From Phytohabitans maris (lineage in GTDB: Bacteria; Actinomycetota; Actinomycetes; Mycobacteriales; Micromonosporaceae): a stretch of 64,000 nt of DNA. This document shows, in pieces, positions 26,947-35,553 of the stretch. The position numbers and the translations under genes are program-made. The DNA lies in the NCBI RefSeq assembly GCF_031085175.1, contig NZ_JAVHUY010000011.1:62001-126000 (forward strand), written 5' to 3'. Numbering within the stretch: the first letter of the stretch is position 1; the number at the start of each line of letters is the position of its first letter. Below the pieces are notes generated by a model, which worked only from the letters and a program-made list of their open reading frames with translations, was not told where the DNA came from and did not search any database.

Positions 26947-27128
26947 CCAGCCCCGAGGAGACGCGGCCGTCGCCCCCGACACCGCCGCCAAGCCCGCAGC
27001 GTGCGCACCGCCAAGCCCGCACAGCCGGCGCCGGGGATCAAGCCGGGGCGGAGCAAGGGCCGAGGGTGGGGCGGCGCCGGGGGACCACTGTCCGGCGACG
27101 GCGGCAGCGGGATCAGCTTGGCTGGCCG

Positions 27129-27875
27129 TCACTCCCAGCGGAAGAACCGGGCGGCGAGTGCGCCGGCCAGCAGCAGGTAGCCGGCCATCACGGCCAGGTG
27201 CAGCGCGGACGGAAACGCGCCGCTCCACGCGTCCTGCATTGCCTGGGATGCGGCGCCCAGCGGGGTGAGGTCGCTGGCCCGCCGCAGCCCGTCCGGCATG
27301 ACCGGGCCGGGAGTCCACACGCCGGCGAAGAAGAGCATCGGGAAGTACACGAGCATGCCGATCCCGGTGGCGGTCTTGGCGCGCGGCGCGACGGCCGCGA
27401 TCAGCAGGCCCACGGCAAACATGGCCGCCGTGCCCAGCACGAGCGCGATCAGAAAGCCCGGCACCTGCCGGGGCAGGTCGACGCCGAACGCGGCAGTGCC
27501 GACCGCGACCGCCAGTGCCACGGCGACCAGCGTGCCGGCGCCGTTGACCAGCAGCTGGGCGCCGAGCAGCCTGACCGGGCCGACCGGCGTGGTGGCGAGC
27601 CGGCGGAGCACGCCGCGCTCGCGGTAGGTCGCCAGGTACGTCGGCAGCACGCTCACGCTGGTCGTGCAGATCGCCATCGCCAGCACGATCGGCACGTAGA
27701 TGTCGATCGGCCGCAGGCCGTCGAGGTCGTCGGTCGCCTCGCGAAAGCCGGGGATCGCGAAGCCGAGCAGGAGCAGCAGCACAGCGGGAAAGGCCACGCC
27801 CATGACGACGCTCGTCGTGTCCCGGAGAAAGAGCTTCGACTCCACAATGGTCAGTCGGGTGACTGCGGTGGTCAT
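27129..27875 (-). CDS. ABC-2 type transporter permease
   Basis: 248 residues, six predicted membrane helices. RERGVLRRLATTPVGPVRLLGAQL is the coupling-helix region typical of ABC-2 drug or lipid exporters. It lies 4 bases after its ATPase partner, at the end of a five-gene operon headed by the GntR regulator. The substrate is unknown. Confidence 0.9.
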   Translation of the reverse strand: MTTAVTRLTIVESKLFLRDTTSVVMGVAFPAVLLLLLGFAIPGFREATDDLDGLRPIDIYVPIVLAMAICTTSVSVLPTYLATYRERGVLRRLATTPVGPVRLLGAQLLVNGAGTLVAVALAVAVGTAAFGVDLPRQVPGFLIALVLGTAAMFAVGLLIAAVAPRAKTATGIGMLVYFPMLFFAGVWTPGPVMPDGLRRASDLTPLGAASQAMQDAWSGAFPSALHLAVMAGYLLLAGALAARFFRWE

Positions 27876-27879
27876 GGCG

Positions 27880-28617
27880 CTATACCCCGATCTCGTGGCC
27901 GGTGAGGGCCAGGTAGGCGTCTTCGAGCGTGGCCCGGTCGAGGCCGTGCTCGGCCTGGACCTTGGCCACGAGGGCGGCTGGCGTGTCGACGGCGACGGTG
28001 CGGCCGGCGTCGATCACGGCGACCCGGTCGCAGAGGCGCTCGGCCTCGTCCATGAAGTGGGTGACCAGTACGACCGTCACGCCCCGGTTGCGGACGCTCT
28101 CGATCAGCGCCCAGGTGTCCCGCCGGGCGGCCGGGTCGAGCCCGGTGGTCAGCTCGTCCAGCACGGCCACCTGCGGGTCGCCGACCAGCGCGAGCGCGAT
28201 CGAGAGCCGCTGCCTCTGGCCGCCGGAGAGGGTGCCGAAGCGGGCGTTGCGCCGTCCGGAGAGGCCGAGCACGTCGAGCAGCTCGCGCCAGTCGGCCGGC
28301 TCGCGGTAGAAGGTGCTGTACAGCTCCAGCGCCTCCGACACCCGGATCCGCTCGGGCAGCTCGCTCTCCTGGAGCTGCACGCCGACCAGCTCGCGCAGCT
28401 CGGCGCCGTCGCGGTCCGGGTCCTTCCCGAGTACGCGGACCGTGCCGCCGTCGCGCCGGCGCAGCCCGCTCAGCAGCTCGACCGTGGTCGTCTTGCCCGC
28501 GCCGTTGGGGCCGAGGATCCCGAAGATCTCACCACTGTCCACTGTGAACGACACGTCGGCGACGGCGACCGTCTCGCCGTACCTCTTGCGCAGGTTGGAA
28601 ATCTCGATGACCGGCAT
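27880..28617 (-). CDS. ABC transporter ATP-binding protein
   Basis: 245 residues: Walker A GPNGAGKTT (about 36-44), Q-loop in VGVQLQESELPE, signature LSGGQRQRL, Walker B VAVLDELTTGLDP, and the H-loop in LVTHFMDEAE. It is of the drug-exporter (DrrA/CcmA-like) type and pairs with the permease 4 bases downstream. It follows the first ABC pair of the operon with a 15-base gap. Confidence 0.93.
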   Translation of the reverse strand: MPVIEISNLRKRYGETVAVADVSFTVDSGEIFGILGPNGAGKTTTVELLSGLRRRDGGTVRVLGKDPDRDGAELRELVGVQLQESELPERIRVSEALELYSTFYREPADWRELLDVLGLSGRRNARFGTLSGGQRQRLSIALALVGDPQVAVLDELTTGLDPAARRDTWALIESVRNRGVTVVLVTHFMDEAERLCDRVAVIDAGRTVAVDTPAALVAKVQAEHGLDRATLEDAYLALTGHEIGV

Positions 28618-28632
28618 GGGTCCCTCCCCGTC

Positions 28633-29358
28633 TCAGCCGGAGACCTTCTTGATGGCGACCGTGCGGATGAGCACGAAGTTGGCAACCCAGGCCACGGCGA
28701 TGGACGCCACGGCCATGAGCACGCCGACCGCCAGTGGCGGGGGCTCGATGCCCAGGCCGTTGTTGATGGCGTAGCCGAGCCAGAGCGCGTCGAAGCCGAT
28801 CTCGGTCACGACGGCCGGCAGGACCGTCAGCGGGATGAGGACGATGCCCCACCAGGCGCCCAGGCGGTAGAAGCAGGTGCCCATCAACCACCCGCAGACC
28901 AGGTAGACGGCACCGACGAGCAGCTGACCGACGAGCATGGCCAGCGCGTCGGCCATGGAGCGCACGGGGTACGGGTCGGTGAGGTTGCCCATGAGGTCGC
29001 GCGCCGAGTAGATCGGGTACTCGATGGCGAAGCCGAGCGTCATGAAGACCGCGTACACGGCGGCGGCCAGCAGGATGTAGAGCGAGGCGCCGAGCGCGAA
29101 GTCGCGCCGGGTGACGCCGTTGCCCACGTAGACCGGGAGGTACACCGTCGCCAGCATCACGCCGACGGCCAGCAGGAAGTACTTGGGGGCGGAGCCGCCG
29201 GAGGTGGCCCAGATGCTCACGTCCACGTCGCCGACCGCCAGCACCAGGGCGACGATCGCGGCGTAGATGGGGAGCATGATGGCCCAGTAGCCGGCGACCA
29301 TCAGGAGGCTGGCCCGCGTCTGGGTGCGCGTGACGATCCACGGGGTGTAGGTGCTCAT
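28633..29358 (-). CDS. Membrane subunit of YtrA-type ABC system
   Basis: 241 residues with six predicted membrane helices (LLMVAGYWAIMLPIYAAIVALVLAV, FLLAVGVMLATVYLPVYVG, SLYILLAAAVYAVFMTLGF and others). The start ATG overlaps the stop of the upstream ATPase (ATGA), so the two form one transporter. I do not recognise a named family beyond ABC-2-like permease. Confidence 0.85.
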   Translation of the reverse strand: MSTYTPWIVTRTQTRASLLMVAGYWAIMLPIYAAIVALVLAVGDVDVSIWATSGGSAPKYFLLAVGVMLATVYLPVYVGNGVTRRDFALGASLYILLAAAVYAVFMTLGFAIEYPIYSARDLMGNLTDPYPVRSMADALAMLVGQLLVGAVYLVCGWLMGTCFYRLGAWWGIVLIPLTVLPAVVTEIGFDALWLGYAINNGLGIEPPPLAVGVLMAVASIAVAWVANFVLIRTVAIKKVSG

Positions 29359-30230
29359 CGCCGCTCCTCCGCGGTCAGGTGGACGAAGAGGTCCTGGAGT
29401 CCGACCGGCCCCAGATCGAGGCCGGCGCCCCGGGCACGGCCGCGCTCCTCCGCGGTGAGCTGGCCGTAGATCGTGGTCGAGCGGGTGCCACCCAGCCGCT
29501 GGTCGCCCAGCACCGTGCGCCCGGCTGTAAACTCCGCGACCGCGTCGGCCGGGCCGGTGACCGCGACACCCCGGGCGCGCAGGGCTTCCGTGTCGTCGTG
29601 TGCCACCAGGCGTCCCTTGTCGATGATCACGACCTCCTCGAAGAGGGAGCCGACCTCCTCGATCAGGTGTGTGGAGATGATGATCGTGCGCGGATGGGCG
29701 ATGTAGTCGTTGAGCAGCTCGTCGTAGAACGCGTATCGCGAGGGGGCGTCCATCCCCAGGTAGGACTCGTCGAAGATGGTCACCGGCGCCCGCGCGGCCA
29801 GGCCGAGCGTGACGCTGAGCGCCGACTTGGCGCCGCGGGAGAGCGCGCCGATCCGCTTCTTGAGGGGCACGTGGAAGCGCTCGATCAGGGCCTGCGCGTA
29901 CTCCTCGTCCCAGTTGGGGCGCAGCATCCGGGCCATCCGAAACACGCCACGGGCGCAGTCGCCGTCCTGGGCGTCGACCCGGTCGCGGACGAAGCAGATC
30001 TGCCGGGTCAGGGCCGCGTTTTCGAACGGCTCGGCGCCGCCGACCAGCACCGCGCCGCTGGTGGCCTTGCGAAACGCGGAGACCGCCGACAGCACACTGG
30101 TCTTGCCCGAGCCGTTGCGCCCGAGGAGGCCGTAGATCTTGCCGCCGGCCAGCTTGAGCGTGAGCCCGTCGACGGCGACCGTCTCCCCGTACCGGATGGT
30201 GAGGTCCTTGACCTCGACGGAGAGCGTCAC
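29355..30230 (-). CDS. ABC transporter ATP-binding protein (YtrB-like)
   Basis: 291 residues. Walker A GRNGSGKTS and a degenerate signature LSRGAKSALSV are the features of the YtrB branch associated with GntR regulators. Walker B is APVTIFDESYLGMD and the H-loop ISTHLIEEVG. GTG 30230 is chosen because it overlaps the GntR stop (GTGA), and GGGGCGAA lies just upstream. Members of this branch often respond to cell-wall antibiotics. Confidence 0.92.
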   Translation of the reverse strand: MTLSVEVKDLTIRYGETVAVDGLTLKLAGGKIYGLLGRNGSGKTSVLSAVSAFRKATSGAVLVGGAEPFENAALTRQICFVRDRVDAQDGDCARGVFRMARMLRPNWDEEYAQALIERFHVPLKKRIGALSRGAKSALSVTLGLAARAPVTIFDESYLGMDAPSRYAFYDELLNDYIAHPRTIIISTHLIEEVGSLFEEVVIIDKGRLVAHDDTEALRARGVAVTGPADAVAEFTAGRTVLGDQRLGGTRSTTIYGQLTAEERGRARGAGLDLGPVGLQDLFVHLTAEERR

Positions 30231-30580
30231 TTCGCCCCCTCGATCCGGCGGACGATCTCGTCCAGGGGGATGCCGATCACGCGGGCCTCGGTGATCATCG
30301 CGTCGACGACCTCCTCGAAGAAGCGCTCGCGCCGCTCGGTGCGCAGCTTTTCGCGGGCATCCGGGCTGACGAACATGCCGATGCCGCGCCGCTTGTAGAG
30401 CACGCCCTCCTCGACGAGCTGCTGGAAGCCCTTGGCGGCGGTGGCGGGGTTGATCCGGTAGAAGCTCGCGTACTGGTTGGTGGACATGACCTGCTCGTCC
30501 TCCCCAAGTGCCCCGCTCAGGATGTCCTCTTTGATCTTGTCGGCGATTTGCAGATAGATCGGACTCCGGTCGTCGAACAC
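30227..30580 (-). CDS. GntR family regulator, YtrA subfamily
   Basis: 117 residues. It has a GntR winged helix (PIYLQIADKIKEDILSG, MSTNQYASFYRINPATAAKG, YKRRGIGMFV) and then only a short helical tail. That is the YtrA type, with no large ligand domain. YtrA proteins repress their own ABC operon. It is the first gene here, with a 9-base-arm inverted repeat 22 bases upstream of its start. Confidence 0.93.
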   Translation of the reverse strand: MFDDRSPIYLQIADKIKEDILSGALGEDEQVMSTNQYASFYRINPATAAKGFQQLVEEGVLYKRRGIGMFVSPDAREKLRTERRERFFEEVVDAMITEARVIGIPLDEIVRRIEGAK

Positions 30581-30601
30581 GGGAGCACCTCAAGGTTCTT
30601 A

Positions 30602-30625
30602 GGTTCATTACTTGACTAATGAACC
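30602..30625. promoter_or_regulatory. Likely YtrA operator
   Basis: GGTTCATTA, six bases, TAATGAACC: perfect 9-base arms in an AT-rich stretch, immediately upstream of the GntR gene. The position and symmetry fit an autoregulatory operator over the promoter of the five-gene operon. Confidence 0.7.
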
Positions 30626-30662
30626 GTAGCACCGAAGAACCGGCCAGCGCAATCCACCGGGA

Positions 30663-31469
30663 TCAGCGGGAGCGGAGGAACGCGGGGACGGACGCGACCG
30701 CCGCGACCTCGTCACCCCGAAGCCGGCACTTGACCGTGAGGAAGCCGTCGTAGCCCACACAGGACAGTGCGGAAAGGACGGACGACCACTCCAGATGCCC
30801 CGCCCCGGGCTGAAAGCCGTTGGAGTCGGCGGCCAGTACGTGCCCGACGAGCCGGCCGGCGCCCCGGATGGCGAGAGCCGGGTGGTCCTCCTCGATGTTG
30901 AGGTGGAAGGTGCCGACGGCCAGGCCCAGCCCGCCCACGCAGAGTCCCGCCGTGCCGACCGCGCGGATCAGCTCCGCGCCGTGGTCGACGCGGTTGACCA
31001 TGTGGTCCTCGTACCGGTTGAGTGGCTCCAGGAAGAGCCGCACGCCCTCCTTCTCGGCGTGCCGGCCGAGCTCGGTGAGCCCCTCGACGAGCACGTCGCG
31101 GTCCCCCTCCGCGCTGCGCGGCGGGCGGAACGGCGGCAGCAGCGGCGAGAACATCCCGCGCGACGCGGGCGTCACCACGCCCCGCCCGCCGATGTCGGCC
31201 ATCGCCGACAGCTGCGACTTCACCTGGTCGATCGCGTCCCGGCGCAGCTCGCGGTCGAAGGCGCCGAAGAAGTGCCGCATGTCCACGCTGACCGTCGGGA
31301 GGACCACCCCGTCGCGGACCGCGCGGCGCAGCTCGGGGAGGCGCTGGCGCAACGTGTACGCGCCACGGCCGCGCAGCTCGATCGCGTCGTAGCCGACCCG
31401 CAGCGCGAACTCCCACTTGTCCTGCAGCCGGTCGCCGGGCAGGAGGTGCTCCAGACACGCGATCTTCAC
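30663..31469 (-). CDS. Sugar phosphate isomerase/epimerase-like TIM barrel protein
   Basis: 268 residues from GTG 31469, which has GGGGG eight bases upstream. LRVGYDAIELRGRG at the first barrel strand, RLFLEPLNRYEDHMVNRV with the metal-binding Glu, and GTFHLNIEEDHP with His and Glu match the xylose-isomerase-like TIM barrel (AP endonuclease 2 superfamily). The exact substrate cannot be told. It is divergent from the FtsK-like module. Confidence 0.87.
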   Translation of the reverse strand: MKIACLEHLLPGDRLQDKWEFALRVGYDAIELRGRGAYTLRQRLPELRRAVRDGVVLPTVSVDMRHFFGAFDRELRRDAIDQVKSQLSAMADIGGRGVVTPASRGMFSPLLPPFRPPRSAEGDRDVLVEGLTELGRHAEKEGVRLFLEPLNRYEDHMVNRVDHGAELIRAVGTAGLCVGGLGLAVGTFHLNIEEDHPALAIRGAGRLVGHVLAADSNGFQPGAGHLEWSSVLSALSCVGYDGFLTVKCRLRGDEVAAVASVPAFLRSR

Positions 31470-31567
31470 GGGAACCCCCAAAACGGTGGCTCCCCCGAGA
31501 TTACGCAAATCTGGTAATACGCCGCGTCAGCGACACAGCGTGAAACCCGGACGATCCCGTGCTACTA

Positions 31568-31600
31568 GGACAAATACGGATAGGATTGCCCCGTTTGTCC
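31568..31600. promoter_or_regulatory. Inverted repeat at the promoter of the FtsK-like module
   Basis: GGACAAA at 31568-31574 and TTTGTCC at 31594-31600, with CGG/CCG extending the symmetry inward, flank a possible -10 TAGGAT at 31581-31586. It lies 14 bases before the GTG of the small helical protein gene. It could be an operator; no regulator is adjacent. Confidence 0.4.
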
Positions 31601-31614
31601 GTCAAGGGGGTCAA

Positions 31615-31875
31615 GTGGCAAGCGTCGCCGAGGTGAAAGCGGCCATCGATGCCGCGATGCAGCACGTGCAGGAGGGCCAGGAGGCCGTCCGGGCGGCCAA
31701 CGAAAAGCTCGGCGAGGCGCAGCTCAGCCTCGCCGCTGCGGTCGAGGGCAGCGGGCACGAGTCGGTCACCTCCGCGCAGGCCGCGCTCGCCCAGGCCGCC
31801 ACCGAGCTCGACGACTGCCTGACCGCCACGCTGGGCGCGATGGAGCAGGCCCAGCAGTACGCCGCCGCCCTGTAG
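31615..31875 (+). CDS. Small all-helical protein, first gene of the FtsK-like module
   Basis: 86 residues from GTG 31615, with AAGGGGG just upstream. It is Ala/Gln/Glu-rich, has no Trp and a single Cys, and forms what looks like a two-helix hairpin (VKAAIDAAMQHVQEGQEAV and QAALAQAATELDDCLTATL). The size and shape recall WXG100/ESX-like proteins that travel with FtsK-type ATPases. However, the WxG turn is absent, so I do not assign that family. A mini-ORF follows 5 bases later and leads into the next gene. Confidence 0.8.
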   Translation: MASVAEVKAAIDAAMQHVQEGQEAVRAANEKLGEAQLSLAAAVEGSGHESVTSAQAALAQAATELDDCLTATLGAMEQAQQYAAAL

Positions 31876-31880
31876 AGATC

Positions 31881-31955
31881 ATGAGCGAGCGAATCATCGG
31901 GCTCAGCGCATCTGGTGGCTCGCGGCCGCCCGCAGCGAAGCGAGGACGGCCGTGA
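31881..31955 (+). CDS. Repeat-encoded mini-ORF (24 residues) coupled to the next gene
   Basis: ATG 31881 to TGA 31953-31955. The peptide starts MSERIIGLSASGG and ends [10 protein letters not shown], matching mini-ORFs at 35470-35633 and 55926-56009. Its last bases form GAGGA-CGGCC-GTGA, so its stop overlaps the GTG of the next gene by 4 bases and it carries that gene's ribosome-binding site. Whether the peptide itself has a role is unknown. Confidence 0.6.
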   Translation: MSERIIGLSASGGSRPPAAKRGRP

Positions 31956-32833
31956 GCTCACTTCTGCACGCGCTGGCGTACCGGATCCAGGAGGTCGGCG
32001 AGGAGCTGCCGGTGGGGCAGGTGGCCACGGCCGCCGACCGGTTGCGCACCGCCAATGGGCTGCTCGCCTGGGTGATGCGGGCCAGCGCGACGACCGCGCC
32101 GCCGCCCGCGCTCACCGCCGCCGGCGAACACCTCGACCACGCGGCGGGCGCACTGCTCGCCGCCCGGGAGGCGCTGGCCGGCTACCTGGTGTCGATCGGG
32201 CTGCCGCGCGACGCCGTACCCCCGCCGGACCGGGACTGGCACGCGGCGCTGGCGCCGGCCGCGGCCCGGCGACCACCCGCGAACGCCGGGCCGCCGGCCC
32301 TGACCCATTTCTGGTCCGACCGGGTCGACGAGCTGACTGAGCGATCAGGCAGCCGGCCGGAGCGGGGCGCGGAGTCCACCGTGGACCTGCTGCACCGCTG
32401 CGCCCGGACGGTCCCGGACGAGGACCGCGCCCGGCTGCGCCGGGAGTTGGCCGCGGTGGACCCGGCCGTGGGCCTGGCACTGTCCGCGGTGGCACCGGCG
32501 CCGCTGCGGTTTCTCGCCGCCGAGATGCTCGGCCACCCACCCTCCAAAGAGGACCTTTCCCGGGTACGCGAGGCGCTGCTCCCCCGGGTCCGCAAGCTGC
32601 TGCCGGCCGTGGACGACGTAGTGGTCGACGAGTTGCTCGCCCGCGCCTGCCACGCCCCGCCGCCGCAGCGCGAGGAGGGCGAGCGCACGCACCCGGTCGA
32701 CGCGGCGGTCACGGCGGCCGTCCTCGTGGGCGTCCTGCTGCGGGTCACCGGGCGGGAACCGGACGAGCTGGCCGCGGTGACCGAGGAGCTGCGCCGCGCC
32801 GGCGAGCGCGAGGAGAAGGAACGCCGTGGCTAG
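31952..32833 (+). CDS. Hypothetical helical protein of the FtsK-like module
   Basis: 293 residues, almost wholly helical and Ala/Arg/Leu-rich, with a disordered Pro-rich stretch at about 85-110. An N-terminal four-helix-like part contains LLHALAYRIQEVGEEL and ALLAAREALAGYLVSIG. The C-terminal part ends in a charged helix (EELRRAGEREEKERRG). There is no signal peptide or clear membrane segment. The GTG start comes from the repeat-derived GAGGA-CGGCC-GTG. Its 3' end overlaps the FtsK-like gene by 8 bases, so they should be made together. I do not recognise it. Confidence 0.82.
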   Translation: MSSLLHALAYRIQEVGEELPVGQVATAADRLRTANGLLAWVMRASATTAPPPALTAAGEHLDHAAGALLAAREALAGYLVSIGLPRDAVPPPDRDWHAALAPAAARRPPANAGPPALTHFWSDRVDELTERSGSRPERGAESTVDLLHRCARTVPDEDRARLRRELAAVDPAVGLALSAVAPAPLRFLAAEMLGHPPSKEDLSRVREALLPRVRKLLPAVDDVVVDELLARACHAPPPQREEGERTHPVDAAVTAAVLVGVLLRVTGREPDELAAVTEELRRAGEREEKERRG

Positions 32834-35423
32834 CGTCCGTCAAGGGGTCGTGGCCGGGGTCCGGCGAGACCTGGCCGTGGCGCGCGGGCTGACCCGGGCG
32901 GCGCTGAGCGCGGCCGAGACGGCGCGGGACGAGGCACGGCGCCACCGGGACGAGGCGCTCGCCCGGCACGGCGAGCGGCTGTCCACTCTGGCCACGGCGC
33001 GCGAGGCGGCCCGGAACGAGATCCGCGCGCGCTTCGACCAGACCGCGGGCGCCGTCGTCGAGGACCTGGCCGCCGTGGCCGCCTCCTGCGCACCCGGTGC
33101 GGCCGGCGCGTCCTGGCGGACGTGGCGCCCCACCGAGCCGGAACGGGGAAGGCGCCCCGGCCTCTTCCGGATCGGTACGCTCGGGCAGGAGCCGGCCGCG
33201 GCCACGATCCCGGCTCTGGTACCGCTGCTCGACCACGCCCACCTCTCGTTCACCGGCGATCCGTCCACAGTGGATGGCGTGATCGCCGGCCTGCTCCTGC
33301 GGGTGCTCGGCAGCACGCGCCCCGGCGAGGTACGGCTCACGGTCTACGACCCGGAGCAGCTCGGCGGCAGCCTCGCCGGCTTCGCGCCGCTGGGCAACGC
33401 CGACCTGCTCACGTTCGTCGGGCCGGGCGGGCTGACCGCGATGCTCGACGACCTGGTGGAGCAGATCCGGCGGATCAACGAGAGCGTGCTCGCCGGCGAG
33501 TACGCGTCGCTGGCCGAGCTGACCGCCGCCACCGCCGCCCGCCGCCCCGAGCCGTGGCGGCTCGTGGTGCTGCTCGGCGACGCGGCCACCGCCGCCGACC
33601 TGACCGCCGGCCAGCGTGCGCAGCTCGACCGGATCGTGCGCACGGGCGTGGCCTGCGGCGTACACGTGCTCGCCCGCGGCCTGCCGATCGAGACGCATCC
33701 CACCGTGGAGCGCGTCGCCGTGTCCGGGGGCACCGCCGCCTGCGGCGCCACCGGGGTCCTGCCGGTCCGCCTCGACCCGCCGCCGGCCGCCGACCGGGTC
33801 GCTGCCGCCTGCCGGGAGCTGGCCGAGCTGCTGCTGGCCGGGCCGCCGGCGGCGCGCTTCGCCGACCTGGCCCCGGAGAAGCTCTGGACCGAGTGCTCGG
33901 CCACCGGGCTGGCCGCCCCGCTCGGCGACGGCCCGGACGGCGAGTTCGTCGAGGTGCTGCTCGGCGACGACCCGCCGCACGCCCTCATCGGGGGCCCCTC
34001 CGGCTCCGGCAAGACCAACCTGATCTACGCCTGGCTGGGCGCGCTGACCGCCCGGTACTCCCCCGACGAGCTGGCCCTCTACCTGCTGGACTTCAAGGAG
34101 GGGGTGTCGTTCGCGCGGTTCGCGCCGGGGCGGCGGGACCCGAGCTGGCTGCCCCAGGTGCGGCTGGTCGGCGTCAACGTCAACGGCGACCGCGAGTTCG
34201 GGCTGGCGCTGCTGCGCCACCTCGGCGAGGAGCTGCGCCGCCGGGCGCACGCCGCCAAGCGCCACGAGGCCACCAAGCTCGCCGAACTGCGCGCCGAGGA
34301 CCCGAGCGGCCACTGGCCCCGGATCGTGGCGGTGATCGACGAGTTTCAGGTGCTGCTGGCCGGCCGCGACGCGATGGCCACCGAGGCGGTCGGCCTGCTG
34401 GAGGACCTGGCCCGGCGCGGCCGCTCGCAGGGCATCCACCTGGTGCTCGCCTCGCAGGACGTCTCCGGCATCGAGGCGCTGTGGGGGCGGTCGGCGCTGG
34501 TCGCCCAGTTTACGCTCCGGATCGCGCTGCCCAAGGCCCGCCGCATCCTGGCCGACACCAACCTCGCCGCCGATGTGATCCCCCGCTTTCACGCGGTCGT
34601 CAACGCCGACTCCGGGGTGCCCGACGCCAACCGCATCGTGCGCCTCCCCGACGCCAGCGACCGCGGCGCTTGGCGGGCGCTCCAGGAGAAGCTGTGGCAC
34701 GCCCGCCCCGAGGGCCTTGAGCCGCCCCGCCTCTTCGACGGCGACGCGGTCCCGTCGTACCCCGAGGAGCTGTCCGCGGACGGCGCGGTGCTCGGCGAGA
34801 CCATCGACGTACAGCCGCGGCCCGCGGTCGTCCGGCTCGCCCGCGCGCCCGGGCGCAACCTCGCCGTACTGGGCACCCGGGTCGAGGAGGCCTGCGCGGT
34901 CCTGGGCGCCGCCGGCCGCTCACTGGCCACAGTGGACGACGATGCGCGGTTCAGCGTGGTGTGCCTGGACGACGACGCCTCCCCGGCGGCCGGCCTGCTG
35001 CACGCCGCCCTGCCCGGCGCCGGCTGGTACGACGACGCCGGCGCCGCCGCCGAACTCCTCGCGCAGCTGGCCGACACTCCCACCGGGCCGCCGCACTACG
35101 TCATCGGGTACGCGTGGGACGCCGCCGCCGGCCGCCTTCCGGCGCTGCGCGAGCTCCTGGCCCGTGGGCCGGAACGGCACGTGCACGTGCTCGGCTGGTG
35201 GCGCGGCGTCACCCGGCTCCGCGACGACCTCGGCGGGGTGGGCGCCCGCTTCGACGCGGTCGGCGCGTGGGTGGCGCTGGACGTACACGGGTCGGAGCTC
35301 TCGCCGCTCTCCCCCCAGCCGGGCGGGCCGTCCTGGTACCCCCGCCCGCACCGCGCGCTCTTCTTCGACCGGGCGGTCCACCGCGCACCGGAGGTCATCA
35401 TCCCGTACGAGGTGGGCAGATGA
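32826..35423 (+). CDS. Coiled-coil FtsK/SpoIIIE (HerA)-like ATPase
   Basis: 865 residues. About 1-90 is a charged coiled coil (AAETARDEARRHRDEALARH). Next comes a region with two beta-rich parts (about 115-330), then an FtsK/SpoIIIE motor domain with Walker A GGPSGSGKTN (about 388-397) and Walker B IVAVIDEFQ (about 500-508). Then come SQGIHLVLASQD and a C-terminal winged part of about 250 residues. There are no membrane helices, unlike FtsK or EccC, and no gamma DNA-binding domain is evident. Such soluble motors pump DNA or protein; the substrate is unknown. GTG 32826 follows GGAG/AAGGA. Its stop overlaps a mini-ORF by 4 bases (ATGA). Confidence 0.88.
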   Translation: MASVRQGVVAGVRRDLAVARGLTRAALSAAETARDEARRHRDEALARHGERLSTLATAREAARNEIRARFDQTAGAVVEDLAAVAASCAPGAAGASWRTWRPTEPERGRRPGLFRIGTLGQEPAAATIPALVPLLDHAHLSFTGDPSTVDGVIAGLLLRVLGSTRPGEVRLTVYDPEQLGGSLAGFAPLGNADLLTFVGPGGLTAMLDDLVEQIRRINESVLAGEYASLAELTAATAARRPEPWRLVVLLGDAATAADLTAGQRAQLDRIVRTGVACGVHVLARGLPIETHPTVERVAVSGGTAACGATGVLPVRLDPPPAADRVAAACRELAELLLAGPPAARFADLAPEKLWTECSATGLAAPLGDGPDGEFVEVLLGDDPPHALIGGPSGSGKTNLIYAWLGALTARYSPDELALYLLDFKEGVSFARFAPGRRDPSWLPQVRLVGVNVNGDREFGLALLRHLGEELRRRAHAAKRHEATKLAELRAEDPSGHWPRIVAVIDEFQVLLAGRDAMATEAVGLLEDLARRGRSQGIHLVLASQDVSGIEALWGRSALVAQFTLRIALPKARRILADTNLAADVIPRFHAVVNADSGVPDANRIVRLPDASDRGAWRALQEKLWHARPEGLEPPRLFDGDAVPSYPEELSADGAVLGETIDVQPRPAVVRLARAPGRNLAVLGTRVEEACAVLGAAGRSLATVDDDARFSVVCLDDDASPAAGLLHAALPGAGWYDDAGAAAELLAQLADTPTGPPHYVIGYAWDAAAGRLPALRELLARGPERHVHVLGWWRGVTRLRDDLGGVGARFDAVGAWVALDVHGSELSPLSPQPGGPSWYPRPHRALFFDRAVHRAPEVIIPYEVGR

Positions 35424-35473
35424 GCGCGTTGGGAGCCTCGTGGCCGCCCGCAGCGAAGCGAGGACGGCCATGA
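35420..35473 (+). CDS. Truncated repeat mini-ORF (17 residues)
   Basis: ATG 35420 overlaps the FtsK-like stop (ATGA), and the TGA at 35471-35473 overlaps the next mini-ORF start. The peptide [17 protein letters not shown] is the second half of the repeat peptide. It is the first link of a three-mini-ORF chain. Confidence 0.5.
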   Translation: MSALGASWPPAAKRGRP

Positions 35474-35553
35474 GCGAGCGCAGCGAGCGAATCATCGAAC
35501 TCAGCGCGTCTGGAGCCTCATGGCCGCCCGCAGCGAAGCGAGGACGGCCATGA
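35470..35553 (+). CDS. Repeat mini-ORF 1 (27 residues)
   Basis: An 84-base frame in an 80-base repeat, so its TGA overlaps the next ATG by 4 bases. The peptide begins MSERSERIIELSASGAS and ends [15 protein letters not shown] lies five bases before the ATG. A second identical frame follows at 35550. Confidence 0.6.
   Translation: MSERSERIIELSASGASWPPAAKRGRP

Noticed and set aside
26947-27128. Dispersed repeat or terminator in the fourth larger convergent gap
   Set aside because: Only a short direct repeat of CGCCAAGCCCGCA is visible. It does not match the repeat family and shows no convincing hairpin.
31615-31875. WXG100/ESX substrate beside an FtsK-type ATPase
   Set aside because: The size and helical hairpin fit, but there is no Trp-x-Gly turn and no YxxxD/E signal, and the ATPase lacks EccC-type triple motor domains.
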